Assembly (NCBI RefSeq): GCF_900111825.1
Contig: NZ_FOJM01000009.1
Location: forward strand, 186,001 to 250,000
Length of the DNA: 64,000 nucleotides
Source of the DNA: Pedobacter suwonensis
Lineage (GTDB): Bacteria; Bacteroidota; Bacteroidia; Sphingobacteriales; Sphingobacteriaceae
Reading direction: 5' to 3'
The translations under genes were made by a program, and so were the position numbers. The notes beneath the pieces are model-generated. The model ran no database searches, was not told the DNA's origin, and worked only from the letters and a program-made list of their open reading frames with translations. Below are positions 27,221 through 34,325 of the stretch, in pieces (the first letter of the stretch is position 1; the number at the start of each line of letters is the position of its first letter).

Positions 27221-28118
27221 TGGAAATCAAATATTGACGGCTCAAAATCTGGATATAAATATAGATAAATTGCTTGCCCAACGTAGATTATATTCAAATG
27301 CAAAAATATTACAATATTTCTTGCTTTTGATGACTATTCTAGTTCCAATTTTTTTGTCGATTATTACAAACTTTACTGCTTTAATAATAAATGAGAAGGG
27401 TTGGATTTATGTAACATATTCGATCATCGTGTTAATTTTTGAAAAAATGGTTGAAAGTATTATTGATCGTCATAAAAAAATAGCAGCCTCAATACAAGAA
27501 AAATTTGATATAGATGTTTTAGGAGTAATAGAAAACGAAACACTAAACCTAGTTCCAATAGACTTTGATATTATCCGATCAAACTCTATAAAAGATAAAT
27601 TAGATCCTCATAAAGTTTTAAAGGTGACAAACTGGTATTCAACCAAGATTGGCTTGTTACAAACTAATGTTGCGATATTATTTTGTCAAAGAATGAATAT
27701 ATGTTATGACTTTTCAATTAAGAGGAAATATAATAATTACTTGGTAGTGATTTCTATATTGACTTTTTCTTGTTTACTGGTATTTTCTCTTTTAAATAAT
27801 TTCAGTATGCAAAAGTTTATTGTCGAAGTAATCTTTCCCTCATTACCAATATTTGTGTTCACGTATAAAGAAATATCTACGAATTTAGAATCAATAGATA
27901 ATCTTCAAAAACTAAAAGAAATTATTGAAAAAGAACTAGATCAAGCTGATCTACAAAATGACATTGATATTGAAAAAATAAGAAGGATACAAGATAGAAT
28001 ATATAATAATAGAATTTTAAGTCCTCTAATTCCCAATTTTATTTATAATATATTATGGACAAGGCTAGAAGATGAAATGAATTATTCTGTTGAAAATAGA
28101 ATAATTGAATTACAATAA
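27213..28118 (+). CDS. S-4TM-type putative pore-forming CBASS effector
   Basis: The 301-residue protein has four predicted membrane helices in two pairs: about 31-52 and 62-80, then 173-193 and 202-218. The intervening soluble segment contains VTNWYSTKIGLLQTNVAI, and a charged helical tail follows (LKEIIEKELDQADLQNDIDI). This is the layout of the S-4TM family, described as a membrane effector linked to SMODS-type nucleotidyltransferases. It should bind the cyclic nucleotide made by the upstream enzyme and damage the inner membrane, killing the infected cell. ATG 27213 overlaps the CD-NTase stop by 8 bp, so translation is coupled. No accessory Cap2/Cap3 or HORMA/TRIP13 genes are present, so this is a minimal two-gene (type I) system. 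Confidence 0.82.
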   Translation: MNNGNQILTAQNLDINIDKLLAQRRLYSNAKILQYFLLLMTILVPIFLSIITNFTALIINEKGWIYVTYSIIVLIFEKMVESIIDRHKKIAASIQEKFDIDVLGVIENETLNLVPIDFDIIRSNSIKDKLDPHKVLKVTNWYSTKIGLLQTNVAILFCQRMNICYDFSIKRKYNNYLVVISILTFSCLLVFSLLNNFSMQKFIVEVIFPSLPIFVFTYKEISTNLESIDNLQKLKEIIEKELDQADLQNDIDIEKIRRIQDRIYNNRILSPLIPNFIYNILWTRLEDEMNYSVENRIIELQ

Positions 28119-28194
28119 TTTTATCGAGATAGATTTCTTTACTGCGTCGCACTCCGGTCGTATGACGGGAGGGAGCGTAAAAGCCATAAACACT

Positions 28195-28223
28195 AAAAAG
28201 ATAGGGCTGTCTCTCAACAGCCC
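28195..28223 (-). terminator. Terminator of the RadC-like gene
   Basis: GGGCTGT and ACAGCCC (28204-28210 / 28217-28223) form a 7-bp stem with a 6-nt loop. Read on the minus strand it lies 9 bp after the RadC-like stop and is followed by TATCTTTTTAG. It could also stop CBASS read-through from the other side, but the plus-strand T run is poor. Confidence 0.6.
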
Positions 28224-28232
28224 AGTAGAATT

Positions 28233-28679
28233 TTAATCCCTATACCCATCTCTAAAACTATAATGCGTTTGCGCATTACAGATTACATAATCGATAATTT
28301 CGATGTTTAGCTTTGCGCAGGTATTAAAACAGGTGCTTACAAAAAGTTCGTCGAGGGGGTTAACCTTAATGCTTTTCACATCGCAATAGTTTACCACCAG
28401 TACACCATAAGCATTACAGGCAATAGCCAAACCCGCCAGTTGCTGTATGCAGTTAATCGGTTTGGCCTGTTGCTTTAGTTTGTGCCAGCAAAAAACCTCG
28501 TGGTTTTGGTTTACAAACAGTACATACCAATCGCATTCTTTATTAGATGATGGTTTGCCACGGAGCTGTTTTAAAAATTGAATTGAATTTTGCGCCAGGT
28601 TTACATTAAAAGGCCTTTTGAGTGTGCGATAACTAAACTCCAGTTTAGATAAAGTAATTTGATTTTTTGTTAGGTGCAT
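28233..28679 (-). CDS. RadC-like JAB/MPN-domain protein without metal ligands
   Basis: The 148-residue protein follows the RadC C-terminal JAB fold: YVLFVNQNHEVFCWHKL corresponds to the beta strand ending in the LD..N.v segment, then LAIACNAYGVLVVNYCD, and finally LNIEIIDYVICNAQTHYSF. In active RadC/JAB proteins the strand after AYGVLVV leads into HNHPSG, whose two His bind zinc. Here the place is taken by NYCDVK, so the HxH pair is missing although an Asp remains in NPLDEL. It is shorter than RadC and lacks the helix-hairpin-helix part. I infer a catalytically dead paralogue. RadC-like short proteins are often found in accessory regions; this one follows the CBASS operon convergently. Confidence 0.6.
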   Translation of the reverse strand: MHLTKNQITLSKLEFSYRTLKRPFNVNLAQNSIQFLKQLRGKPSSNKECDWYVLFVNQNHEVFCWHKLKQQAKPINCIQQLAGLAIACNAYGVLVVNYCDVKSIKVNPLDELFVSTCFNTCAKLNIEIIDYVICNAQTHYSFRDGYRD

Positions 28680-29864
28680 TTTGCGAAAAATTTAAATACA
28701 GCCCAACTGTGTTCGCGATATAAATATAGCAAAATTTTACAATTAAGCTGCTAAAAAACAAATTAAAAGAAGAATTAAATTTGTATACAGATATATTAAC
28801 TACCGGATAGACCCTGAAATAAATTACCTTCGGTGAGCTCGCTTAAGGCTCGGTTTACTGCGTAGCTTTCCGCTGCGCTACAGGTCAGGGTGACGATCAT
28901 CTTCAATATACTACTTCTTCTTTCTGCGCCTGCCCAAGCATTATTTTTGCCACGGAAGCACGAAGAATACGGAAAAACTTTAATTTCCTCCGTGATTTCT
29001 GTGTTTCAGTGGCTAATTAATTTTTGCACATGTTATAAAAGCGGACTTCCCTACCACCGCAACTGCCCTGCCCTTCAGTTCGCAATGATATGCCTGGAAA
29101 TTTCTCCATCCGATTATCCGTCATTTCGAGCGGCGCACAGCGAAGTCGAGAACCCGAAGGCTCAGCGAAGCTAAATCTTTTAAAGTTGCATGTAAAACCC
29201 AGTTCAAAGATTTCTCCACTGCGGTCGAAATGACGATACGCCTAGAGATTTGCTATAGAAATTTCTCCATCCGATCATCCGTCATTTCGAGCGGAGCGCA
29301 GCGAAGTCGAGAACCCGAAGGCTCAGCGAAGCTAAATCTTTTAAAGTTGCATGTAAAACCCAGTTCAAAGATTTCTCCACTGCGGTCGAAATGACGATAC
29401 GCCTAGAGATTTGCTATAGAAATTTCTCCATCCGATCATCCGTCATTTCGAGCGGAGCGCAGCGAAGTCGAGAAATCTTTTAACATAGTCCAAAGATCTC
29501 TCTCCCGAACGTTCGGGACTGCGCTACAGTCGAGATGACGACCAATTTTTGATACATAAATATCTGCTAAAAGATTGCTTCACGCCACTACAATAGCCCT
29601 TCGCTTCAGTTCGCAATGACGACACCAAACCTCAGTCTTCGGTCTTTCCAACTTCTGACTATAACTTGTGTCCTTTGCGCCTTTTTCTCTGTGCCCTTTG
29701 CGGTTAAAAAATTCGCAATGACGAAGCAGAGTATTTAATTATCAATAACCAGACTTCAATGAACAGGTAGCGACCGCATATTGAACGATCGCGGTAAAGC
29801 ACCAAACCTCGGTCCTCCGACTCCGGACTACCGACTTCAGACTAAAGACTTTCTCAAAAATTTC
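28680..29864. repeat. Gene-free repeat field including a 161-bp tandem repeat
   Basis: At 28811-28895 there is a reverse copy of the GTCACCCTGAA family. From 29098 a 161-bp unit starting AAATTTCTCCATCCGAT is repeated: 29098-29258, 29259-29419 and a partial third unit, 29420 to about 29483. Each unit carries GTCATTTCGAGCGG...CGAAGTCGAGAA and the inverted ACTGCGGTCGAAATGACG, so it can form a hairpin. At 29571-29621 lies a GTCATTGCGA-family copy, at 29668-29712 a copy ending CTTTGCGGTTAAAAAA, and at 29800-29852 a run of GACTCCGGACT-like words. No gene is supported; short frames near 28890 are repeat sequence. Confidence 0.75.
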
Positions 29865-29896
29865 TTTGCCAGTAACTAACCTTTTCGTTATCTTAG
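29865..29896 (+). promoter_or_regulatory. Candidate promoter upstream of the hairpin array and DUF6261 gene
   Basis: TTTG (29865-29868), then 20 bp, then TATCTTAG (29889-29896, seven of eight positions of TAnnTTTG). Both elements and their spacing fit the Bacteroidota promoter well. Transcription would start near 29902, leaving a leader of about 410 nt before the DUF6261 start at 30312 that includes the 42-bp repeat array. Confidence 0.5.
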
Positions 29897-29999
29897 TCAT
29901 ATCCCTTTAAACCGGGCGGCAGTTTTTCTACCTCCACGGTTATCAAAAATCATCCCTACATTTTATTAACGGGTTTTATACCCATAAAATTAATGCGTT

Positions 30000-30113
30000 A
30001 TGAAAATAACAGGAATGATCAGGGAACCCCCGCGTTCTGCAACATGCTGTAACCGCAGCACAAAAACATTTAAAAAACCATCTCTTTTATTTAAAAGGGG
30101 CAAATTACTTTGA
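30000..30113 (+). CDS. Possible 37-codon leader ORF
   Basis: An ATG at 30000 opens a frame MKITGMIREPP... that ends at a TGA inside the first 42-bp repeat unit. It lies about 100 nt after the predicted transcription start and is basic and Cys/Ser-rich. Nothing shows it is translated, and it may be a chance frame in a long untranslated leader. Confidence 0.2.
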   Translation: MKITGMIREPPRSATCCNRSTKTFKKPSLLFKRGKLL

Positions 30114-30276
30114 AACCTTGCTGCAGTGTGCGGCTAACGATTAAAGTTTCTTTGAAATGCTCCTGCAGTGTGCAGCAAACAATCGAAGTTGTTTTGAAAC
30201 CTTCCTGCAATGTGCAGTGGCTAATTAAAGTTACTTTGAAACCCTCCTGCAGGTTGCAGCAGTAAATCAAAGTAAA
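30109..30276 (+). repeat. Four 42-bp tandem repeats, each with a conserved hairpin
   Basis: Units begin TTTGAAA at 30109, 30151, 30193 and 30235, exactly 42 bp apart. Each carries CTGCA-NNN-TGCAG (30121-30133, 30163-30175, 30205-30217, 30247-30259). The arms are conserved while the three loop bases vary (GTG, GTG, ATG, GGT); unit 1 has TGCGG, which still pairs by a G-T wobble. A second short dyad AAAG-TTN-CTTT links units. The array ends 36 bp before the DUF6261 start. The period equals four turns of B-DNA. Confidence 0.85.
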
Positions 30277-30311
30277 AAACACAAAAAACATCAACCATTA
30301 AATTAGACCTT

Positions 30312-31046
30312 ATGATTAACTCCATCGTATTACAACCGCTCAGAAACAGCGAGTATATTCAGTTTTTAACCGATACCTTAAACATTGTATTGAAAAATGA
30401 TCCGAAAGCGCTCAATGTTAGTGCGCAGTATGATGCATTGCGCACCGCAACCGACAATGTGGAGAAGCTTTTCAAAATTAGTCAGGCCAGTTTGGTAACG
30501 GCCGAGATAGAGGCTTTAGATAAACGGCGCGATGATGCCATAAACGGTATCAGCCTGCAGGTACAAAGTTTAGTTTACAGTGCAGATCCGGTAATAAACC
30601 AGCACGGCAAAACACTAAGTGCCCATTTGGCGCTATTTGGCAGCAGCATAGCCAGAGAGAATTACCAGAGCGAAACCACCATATTGCGCAACATTGTTAA
30701 CGATTGGAAAAACAAACCCGAACTGCAAGAGGCGGTAAAGGCTTTAAACCTGGGCAACTGGCTAAACGAATTAGAATCGGCCAATAACGATTTTAACCAG
30801 GCCTATATTAAACGGAATGAAGAACTGGCTGCCGCACCTACCGAAAAGCTGCGCGAGTTACGCAATACTACCAATAACTTATATTATAAACTGCGTACAC
30901 GGATTAACTCTAACTTCGATATTAACGATGGTGCAGAACCCTGGGCCAGTACCGTAAACCTGATTAACCAGCACATTGGCAACTATGCCCTACTGCAAAA
31001 CCGCCGTGCCACTACAACAGGAGTAGAACCACCGGTGGTAAGCTAA
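30312..31046 (+). CDS. DUF6261-like protein of unknown function
   Basis: The 244-residue protein has no signal peptide or membrane helix and is almost entirely predicted alpha-helical (LRTATDNVEKLFKISQASLVTAEIEALDKRRDDAI, read as two helices; AHLALFGSSIARENYQSETT; a C-terminal helix NLINQHIGNYALLQNRR). It resembles DUF6261 proteins, which are about this length and occur in Bacteroidota; I assign the family from memory and with moderate certainty. No catalytic motif is visible. It is preceded by the 42-bp hairpin array and followed by a good terminator, so it is a single-gene unit with an unusual leader. Codon use is like the core genes, not like the AT-rich CBASS genes. Confidence 0.7.
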   Translation: MINSIVLQPLRNSEYIQFLTDTLNIVLKNDPKALNVSAQYDALRTATDNVEKLFKISQASLVTAEIEALDKRRDDAINGISLQVQSLVYSADPVINQHGKTLSAHLALFGSSIARENYQSETTILRNIVNDWKNKPELQEAVKALNLGNWLNELESANNDFNQAYIKRNEELAAAPTEKLRELRNTTNNLYYKLRTRINSNFDINDGAEPWASTVNLINQHIGNYALLQNRRATTTGVEPPVVS

Positions 31047-31062
31047 GTGTTTTCAACTTTAA

Positions 31063-31099
31063 AATGCACACGGGTAATCAGCTATCTGTGTGCATTTTT
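31063..31099 (+). terminator. Terminator of the DUF6261 gene
   Basis: AATGCACAC (31063-31071) pairs with GTGTGCATT (31088-31096) over a 16-nt loop and runs into TTTTT, 17 bp after the stop codon. Confidence 0.75.
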
Positions 31100-31190
31100 G
31101 ATGTGTTATCGGTGCTATGAGGGATAATTTATTTTATAAAAATCAATTTGAATGACAGATAAATCAGCAAATTGAAAGGCCAAGAGGCAT

Positions 31191-31285
31191 CGTCATTGCG
31201 AGAAGGCTTTTTCAGCCGACGAAGCAATCTTACAACGATCGCTACTAGCGTGCGCATTAAGATTGCTTCGTTCCTCGCAATGACG
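31191..31285. repeat. Interspersed repeat, GTCATTGCGA family, long hairpin copy
   Basis: CGTCATTGCGAGAAGGCTTT starts the element, and GATTGCTTCGTTCCTCGCAA followed by TGACG closes it, so the ends are inverted repeats of each other. It lies in the 31047-31553 gap. The remaining bases hold nothing I can assign. Confidence 0.7.
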
Positions 31286-31553
31286 ATTTTTCTATTGGAG
31301 TCTGTTAATGGTAGTACAGCCTTCTCTAGCGCAAGTCTTAGCACTGAGGCCAATGCGATGGCCTGACTTGTGCTTTATAAATAATTTAAGGTAAAATTAT
31401 CTATCAAAATTTCAAAAAGCACATGTCAACCCAACCCTGCTATCCCGCTAAGACTCGCGCGAGAATAGGTGCTATTTTCACATACAAATGTGGGCATACA
31501 AGATTGCAAATCACTATGAAATGTGATATATTCGCTACACTAAAAAGACCTAT

Positions 31554-32105
31554 ATGCGCTCATCCAAATTTATTCTTACCACGATTTTTACTTTAACAAC
31601 AATAATGGCTTTCAGCCAATCGCCTAAACGAGCGATTAAGAAACTTGGCGCAGAGCCAGTTTACTTTATGGATAGCGTTAATGTTGACAAAGGTGAATTG
31701 ATGAAATATGATCCGAACAGTATAGCGATTGTTACAGTTTTGAAAGGTGAAGAGGCCATGAAGATATTTGGTGAGAATGGCAAGGATGGAGCTGTATATA
31801 TCGAAACAATTTCATTCGCTAAATCAAGATATTGGAAATACTTTCGCAGCAAATCGCCAGAATATGCAGCTTTATTACCCGTTGCTAATCAAGACACTAC
31901 CATTCAGTATATCCTAAACGATAAAGTACTGGATAAGAATTTTGAGGGTAATTTAGCCTTAATTAATGATAAGGTTTTTAAAGAGATCAAAGTATTAAAC
32001 AAAGAGGAGCTTCAGAAACAGTATGGTATACAGAACAAAGAAGCAGGAGTTGTCATTAAATCTGAGACACCAGAAGATCTACACAATGGGAAAAAGAAGT
32101 TTTAA
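31554..32105 (+). CDS. Small secreted protein with TonB-plug-like segment
   Basis: The 183-residue protein has a signal peptide (TTIFTLTTIMAFSQ, cleavage near residue 22). The segment YFMDSVNVDKGELMKYDPNSIAIVTVLKG and then IFGENGKDGAVYIET has the pattern seen in plug domains of TonB receptors (name-of-variable strand, D..SI..V.VLKG, YG..G..G.I.I.T), although no barrel follows. A second, similar half may follow around residues 120-168 (IQYILNDKVL, FKEIKVLNKEEL, YGIQNKEAGVVI). Such proteins are frequent in Sphingobacteriaceae and their function is unknown to me. It is likely periplasmic. Confidence 0.6.
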   Translation: MRSSKFILTTIFTLTTIMAFSQSPKRAIKKLGAEPVYFMDSVNVDKGELMKYDPNSIAIVTVLKGEEAMKIFGENGKDGAVYIETISFAKSRYWKYFRSKSPEYAALLPVANQDTTIQYILNDKVLDKNFEGNLALINDKVFKEIKVLNKEELQKQYGIQNKEAGVVIKSETPEDLHNGKKKF

Positions 32106-32221
32106 CCTAAGTTTGTGCAAACCTTTTATCACTTGCACAGATAACCGAATACTTATATCTTTAATGCAACATTCAATTTAGCACGAAGTAAACATTATAT
32201 AGCTTGAGAATAACCAATACT

Positions 32222-32599
32222 ATGCCTTTAAAAGAAGAAATCGTTAGAAACTATGTTGAAGCCTATAACAACTTCGATGTAGACAATATGGTGATAAACT
32301 TTGATGAAAACGTAGTTTTTGAAAATGTTCAGAACAATGAAACCAATATGTCGCTAAAGGGTATAGCCGCTTTTAAAGAGCAGGCAGAACAGGCAAAAGC
32401 ATATTTTAAAACAAGGGAACAACGCATTAAATCAATCAAACATGCTGCACAGCAGGTAGAAATAGAAATTGATTATTATGCTATATTGGCTATAGACCTT
32501 CCCAATGGTCTTAAAGCAGGCGAGGCAATAAATCTTTCGGGTAGGTCTGTTTTCTTATTTGAAAGCGATAAGGTTATTAAGTTAACGGATATAAGTTAG
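32222..32599 (+). CDS. SnoaL/NTF2-like family protein
   Basis: The 125-residue protein has the cone-shaped NTF2-like pattern. An N-terminal helix EEIVRNYVEAYNNFDVDNMVINFDENVVFENV precedes a second helix IAAFKEQAEQAKAYF, and curved beta strands end FLFESDKVIKLTDIS. This fold is used by polyketide cyclases, isomerases and ligand-binding proteins; the pocket residues here give no clear substrate. I chose ATG 32222 instead of the upstream TTG at 32204. It is a lone gene, cytoplasmic, of normal family length. Confidence 0.72.
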   Translation: MPLKEEIVRNYVEAYNNFDVDNMVINFDENVVFENVQNNETNMSLKGIAAFKEQAEQAKAYFKTREQRIKSIKHAAQQVEIEIDYYAILAIDLPNGLKAGEAINLSGRSVFLFESDKVIKLTDIS

Positions 32600-32626
32600 G
32601 TATTAAATTGATGATAATTTAAAAAC

Positions 32627-32719
32627 ATGGAGGCTATTTTAACTATCTTATTTGAACTCGTTATCAATCAATTATTATTGAAGTGGACATTAAAAAGAGA
32701 GCAACGCAAAAGACTATAA
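32627..32719 (+). CDS. Possible 30-residue membrane peptide or gene remnant
   Basis: An ATG at 32627 opens MEAILTILFELVINQLLLKW followed by a basic tail (TLKREQRKRL) and a stop. A hydrophobic helix with a positive end is typical of small membrane peptides, but it may also be the surviving start of a longer gene. There is no supporting RBS or neighbour. The rest of the 32600-33281 gap is repeats. Confidence 0.25.
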   Translation: MEAILTILFELVINQLLLKWTLKREQRKRL

Positions 32720-32779
32720 CTATGGTGACTCTCATTATTGGGCAAGTTAGCTTTATTTAATTAGCGTGTAAATACTTAC

Positions 32780-33216
32780 CTAAAAAGATTGCTGCATGCC
32801 ACAACCACAACCCTGCCCTTCAGTTTGGAATGACTAAATTTTCCAGACTGCTTTCTTTGTGTTGTTAGGGGTAAAACGCAATACCGAAAAAGATTCCCGC
32901 ATACGCGAGAATGACGATCGAGTGGAGCTTAATTGAAGATCAACCAACTTTACGTTCTTTGCGCTCATTTTCTCTGTGACCTTTGCGGTTAAAAAATTGC
33001 CCAAACCTCCGACCTCGGTCACCCCACTCCTGACTGGAAAAAAGATTGCTTCACGCCATCACAACAATCCCGCCCTTCGGTTCGCAATGACCTACCCTTT
33101 CAGACTAACTTATTCGCCCTCATGCTGCTTCGTGTTCTCTGTGCCTTTTCTCCGTGACCTTTGTGGTAAAAAAATGCTCCCAAACATCCGACCTCGGCCA
33201 CCCAACTCCCGACTAA
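32780..33216. repeat. Cluster of short interspersed repeats
   Basis: In order: GATTGCTGCATGCC...GGAATGAC (32780-32832, GTCATTGCGA family), a block ending CTTTGCGGTTAAAAAATTG (32951-32998), words CCTCCGACCTCGG...CCTGACT (33000-33040), GATTGCTTCACGCC...CGCAATGACC (33040-33090), a second CCTTTGTGGTAAAAAAATG block (33128-33173) and CATCCGACCTCGG...CCCGACT (33185-33216). The same three motifs thus alternate twice. Confidence 0.65.
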
Positions 33217-33281
33217 TTTAATCATTACCAAAACAATTGCCTTTTAAAACGGATTATATTAATACACCAATAACATTTGAT

Positions 33282-33473
33282 ATGAAAACGAAAATAATAA
33301 TTTTAGTAGCCGCATTTGGTTTAGCATTGTCAGCATGTAGTGGTAAAAAAGCCGATCAGGAAAATGCCGACAGCATGTACAAATACACTGATACCAATAA
33401 GGTAGTTGATAGTACCAGTACCGATGCTGTAGCAGATTCGACCACCAATGCCCCTGCTGATGTAAAACATTAA
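33282..33473 (+). CDS. Small lipoprotein
   Basis: The 63-residue protein begins MKTKIIILVAAFGLALSACS, a clear lipoprotein signal with the lipidated Cys at residue 19. A short Asp/Ser/Thr-rich, disordered tail follows (DSTSTDAVADSTTNAPADVKH). No domain is visible. I chose ATG 33282 because the signal begins there; the earlier start at 33237 adds a non-conserved-looking leader. A strong terminator follows at 33495. Small lipoproteins like this are common in the group and have unknown roles. Confidence 0.65.
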   Translation: MKTKIIILVAAFGLALSACSGKKADQENADSMYKYTDTNKVVDSTSTDAVADSTTNAPADVKH

Positions 33474-33494
33474 AGACAATAAACAAGCAACTAG

Positions 33495-33524
33495 CGCTCA
33501 TGCCAAAAAGTATGGGCGTTTTTT
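33495..33524 (+). terminator. Terminator of the small lipoprotein gene
   Basis: CGCTCAT (33495-33501) pairs with ATGGGCG (33512-33518, one G-T pair), followed by six T. Confidence 0.75.
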
Positions 33525-33733
33525 ATGATTCAACAAAAACAATCTGCTTAAGTTAGGTTCACGAGCACAAAGCGCTCATCTCAAGATTAATTTGCTTATA
33601 GATTTATCCAATTTATTCGTTATTGGATTATAACCTATTGTATAATTATCACATAATCTATATTTACCGTTTTACCTACTTTGTACTCTTCTCCATAATG
33701 CATATCTTTCATTCAAATTAAATTAATCAGTTA

Positions 33734-34255
33734 ATGAGTCAGCTCTCCACTTATACATGCCATACCTGTGGTGAAATACATTACGATTGGCCTGCACTTG
33801 CGTTCAACTCACCTTTACATTATGATAATCTACATGAGCATGATAAAGAAACCATTGCAACTTTAAGCTCTGATTTTTGTACGATAGAAGATGGGGAAGA
33901 CATTGACAGATTTATCCGTTGTACCTTATTGCAGCCTGTTAACGATCATTGTGACGACCTTCAATATGGTTTGTGGGTATCGTTAAGTGAAAAGAGTTTC
34001 GAAGATTATAAGAGTAATTTTAATAATGAGAACCATGAGGTAACTTATTTCGGCTGGCTATGCAACAATATACCAGGCTACCAAGACACATTGAGTATTC
34101 CTACAACGGTTTACACCCAGAAAGGCAATAATCGCCCATTAATTATTCCACATGAGGATTTTGAGCATCAATTTGTTCAAGATTATTATGGAGGAATTCC
34201 TAAACAGGAAGCTGAGAGAAGAATTAGCGAAATGATTGGTTTAATAAATGACTAA
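33734..34255 (+). CDS. DUF2199 domain protein
   Basis: The 173-residue protein starts with CHTCGEIHYDWPALAFNSP, the zinc-ribbon-like N-terminus of DUF2199. It continues with the family's SSDFCTIEDGEDIDRFIRC and LQYGLWVSLSEKSFEDY blocks, the short FGWLCNNIPGY motif and a C-terminal EDFEHQFVQDYYGGI segment. The function of DUF2199 is unknown; it is soluble and probably cytoplasmic. It is the first of four same-strand genes ending at 35719; the next starts 70 bp later. Proteins of this type sometimes occur among immunity genes, but nothing here proves that. Confidence 0.8.
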   Translation: MSQLSTYTCHTCGEIHYDWPALAFNSPLHYDNLHEHDKETIATLSSDFCTIEDGEDIDRFIRCTLLQPVNDHCDDLQYGLWVSLSEKSFEDYKSNFNNENHEVTYFGWLCNNIPGYQDTLSIPTTVYTQKGNNRPLIIPHEDFEHQFVQDYYGGIPKQEAERRISEMIGLIND

Positions 34256-34325
34256 AGAAAACAAGTTATGCCTAGCGCTGATCACCGTTGAAATAATATT
34301 ATACCTCAATCAACCTTAACGCTCA

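Noticed and set aside
26240..28118. CBASS with ancillary Cap2/Cap3 or HORMA/TRIP13 genes
   Set aside because: The next gene (28233) is convergent and RadC-like without metal ligands, and the previous gene is a divergent FUSC transporter. JAB-domain Cap3 was considered for 28233, but it lacks the HxH site and points the other way.
28890..29174. Plus-strand frame of 94 codons
   Set aside because: It runs through several interspersed repeats and into the 161-bp tandem unit, and it has no domain.
30109..30276. Possible CRISPR array
   Set aside because: The units are adjacent and the same along their whole length, with no variable spacers and no cas genes in the window.
30091..30294. A minus-strand frame of 67 codons with repeated LQEGFK words
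   Set aside because: The repeats are simply the 42-bp DNA unit (a multiple of three) read in frame. There is no start context and the DNA-level hairpin explains the pattern better.
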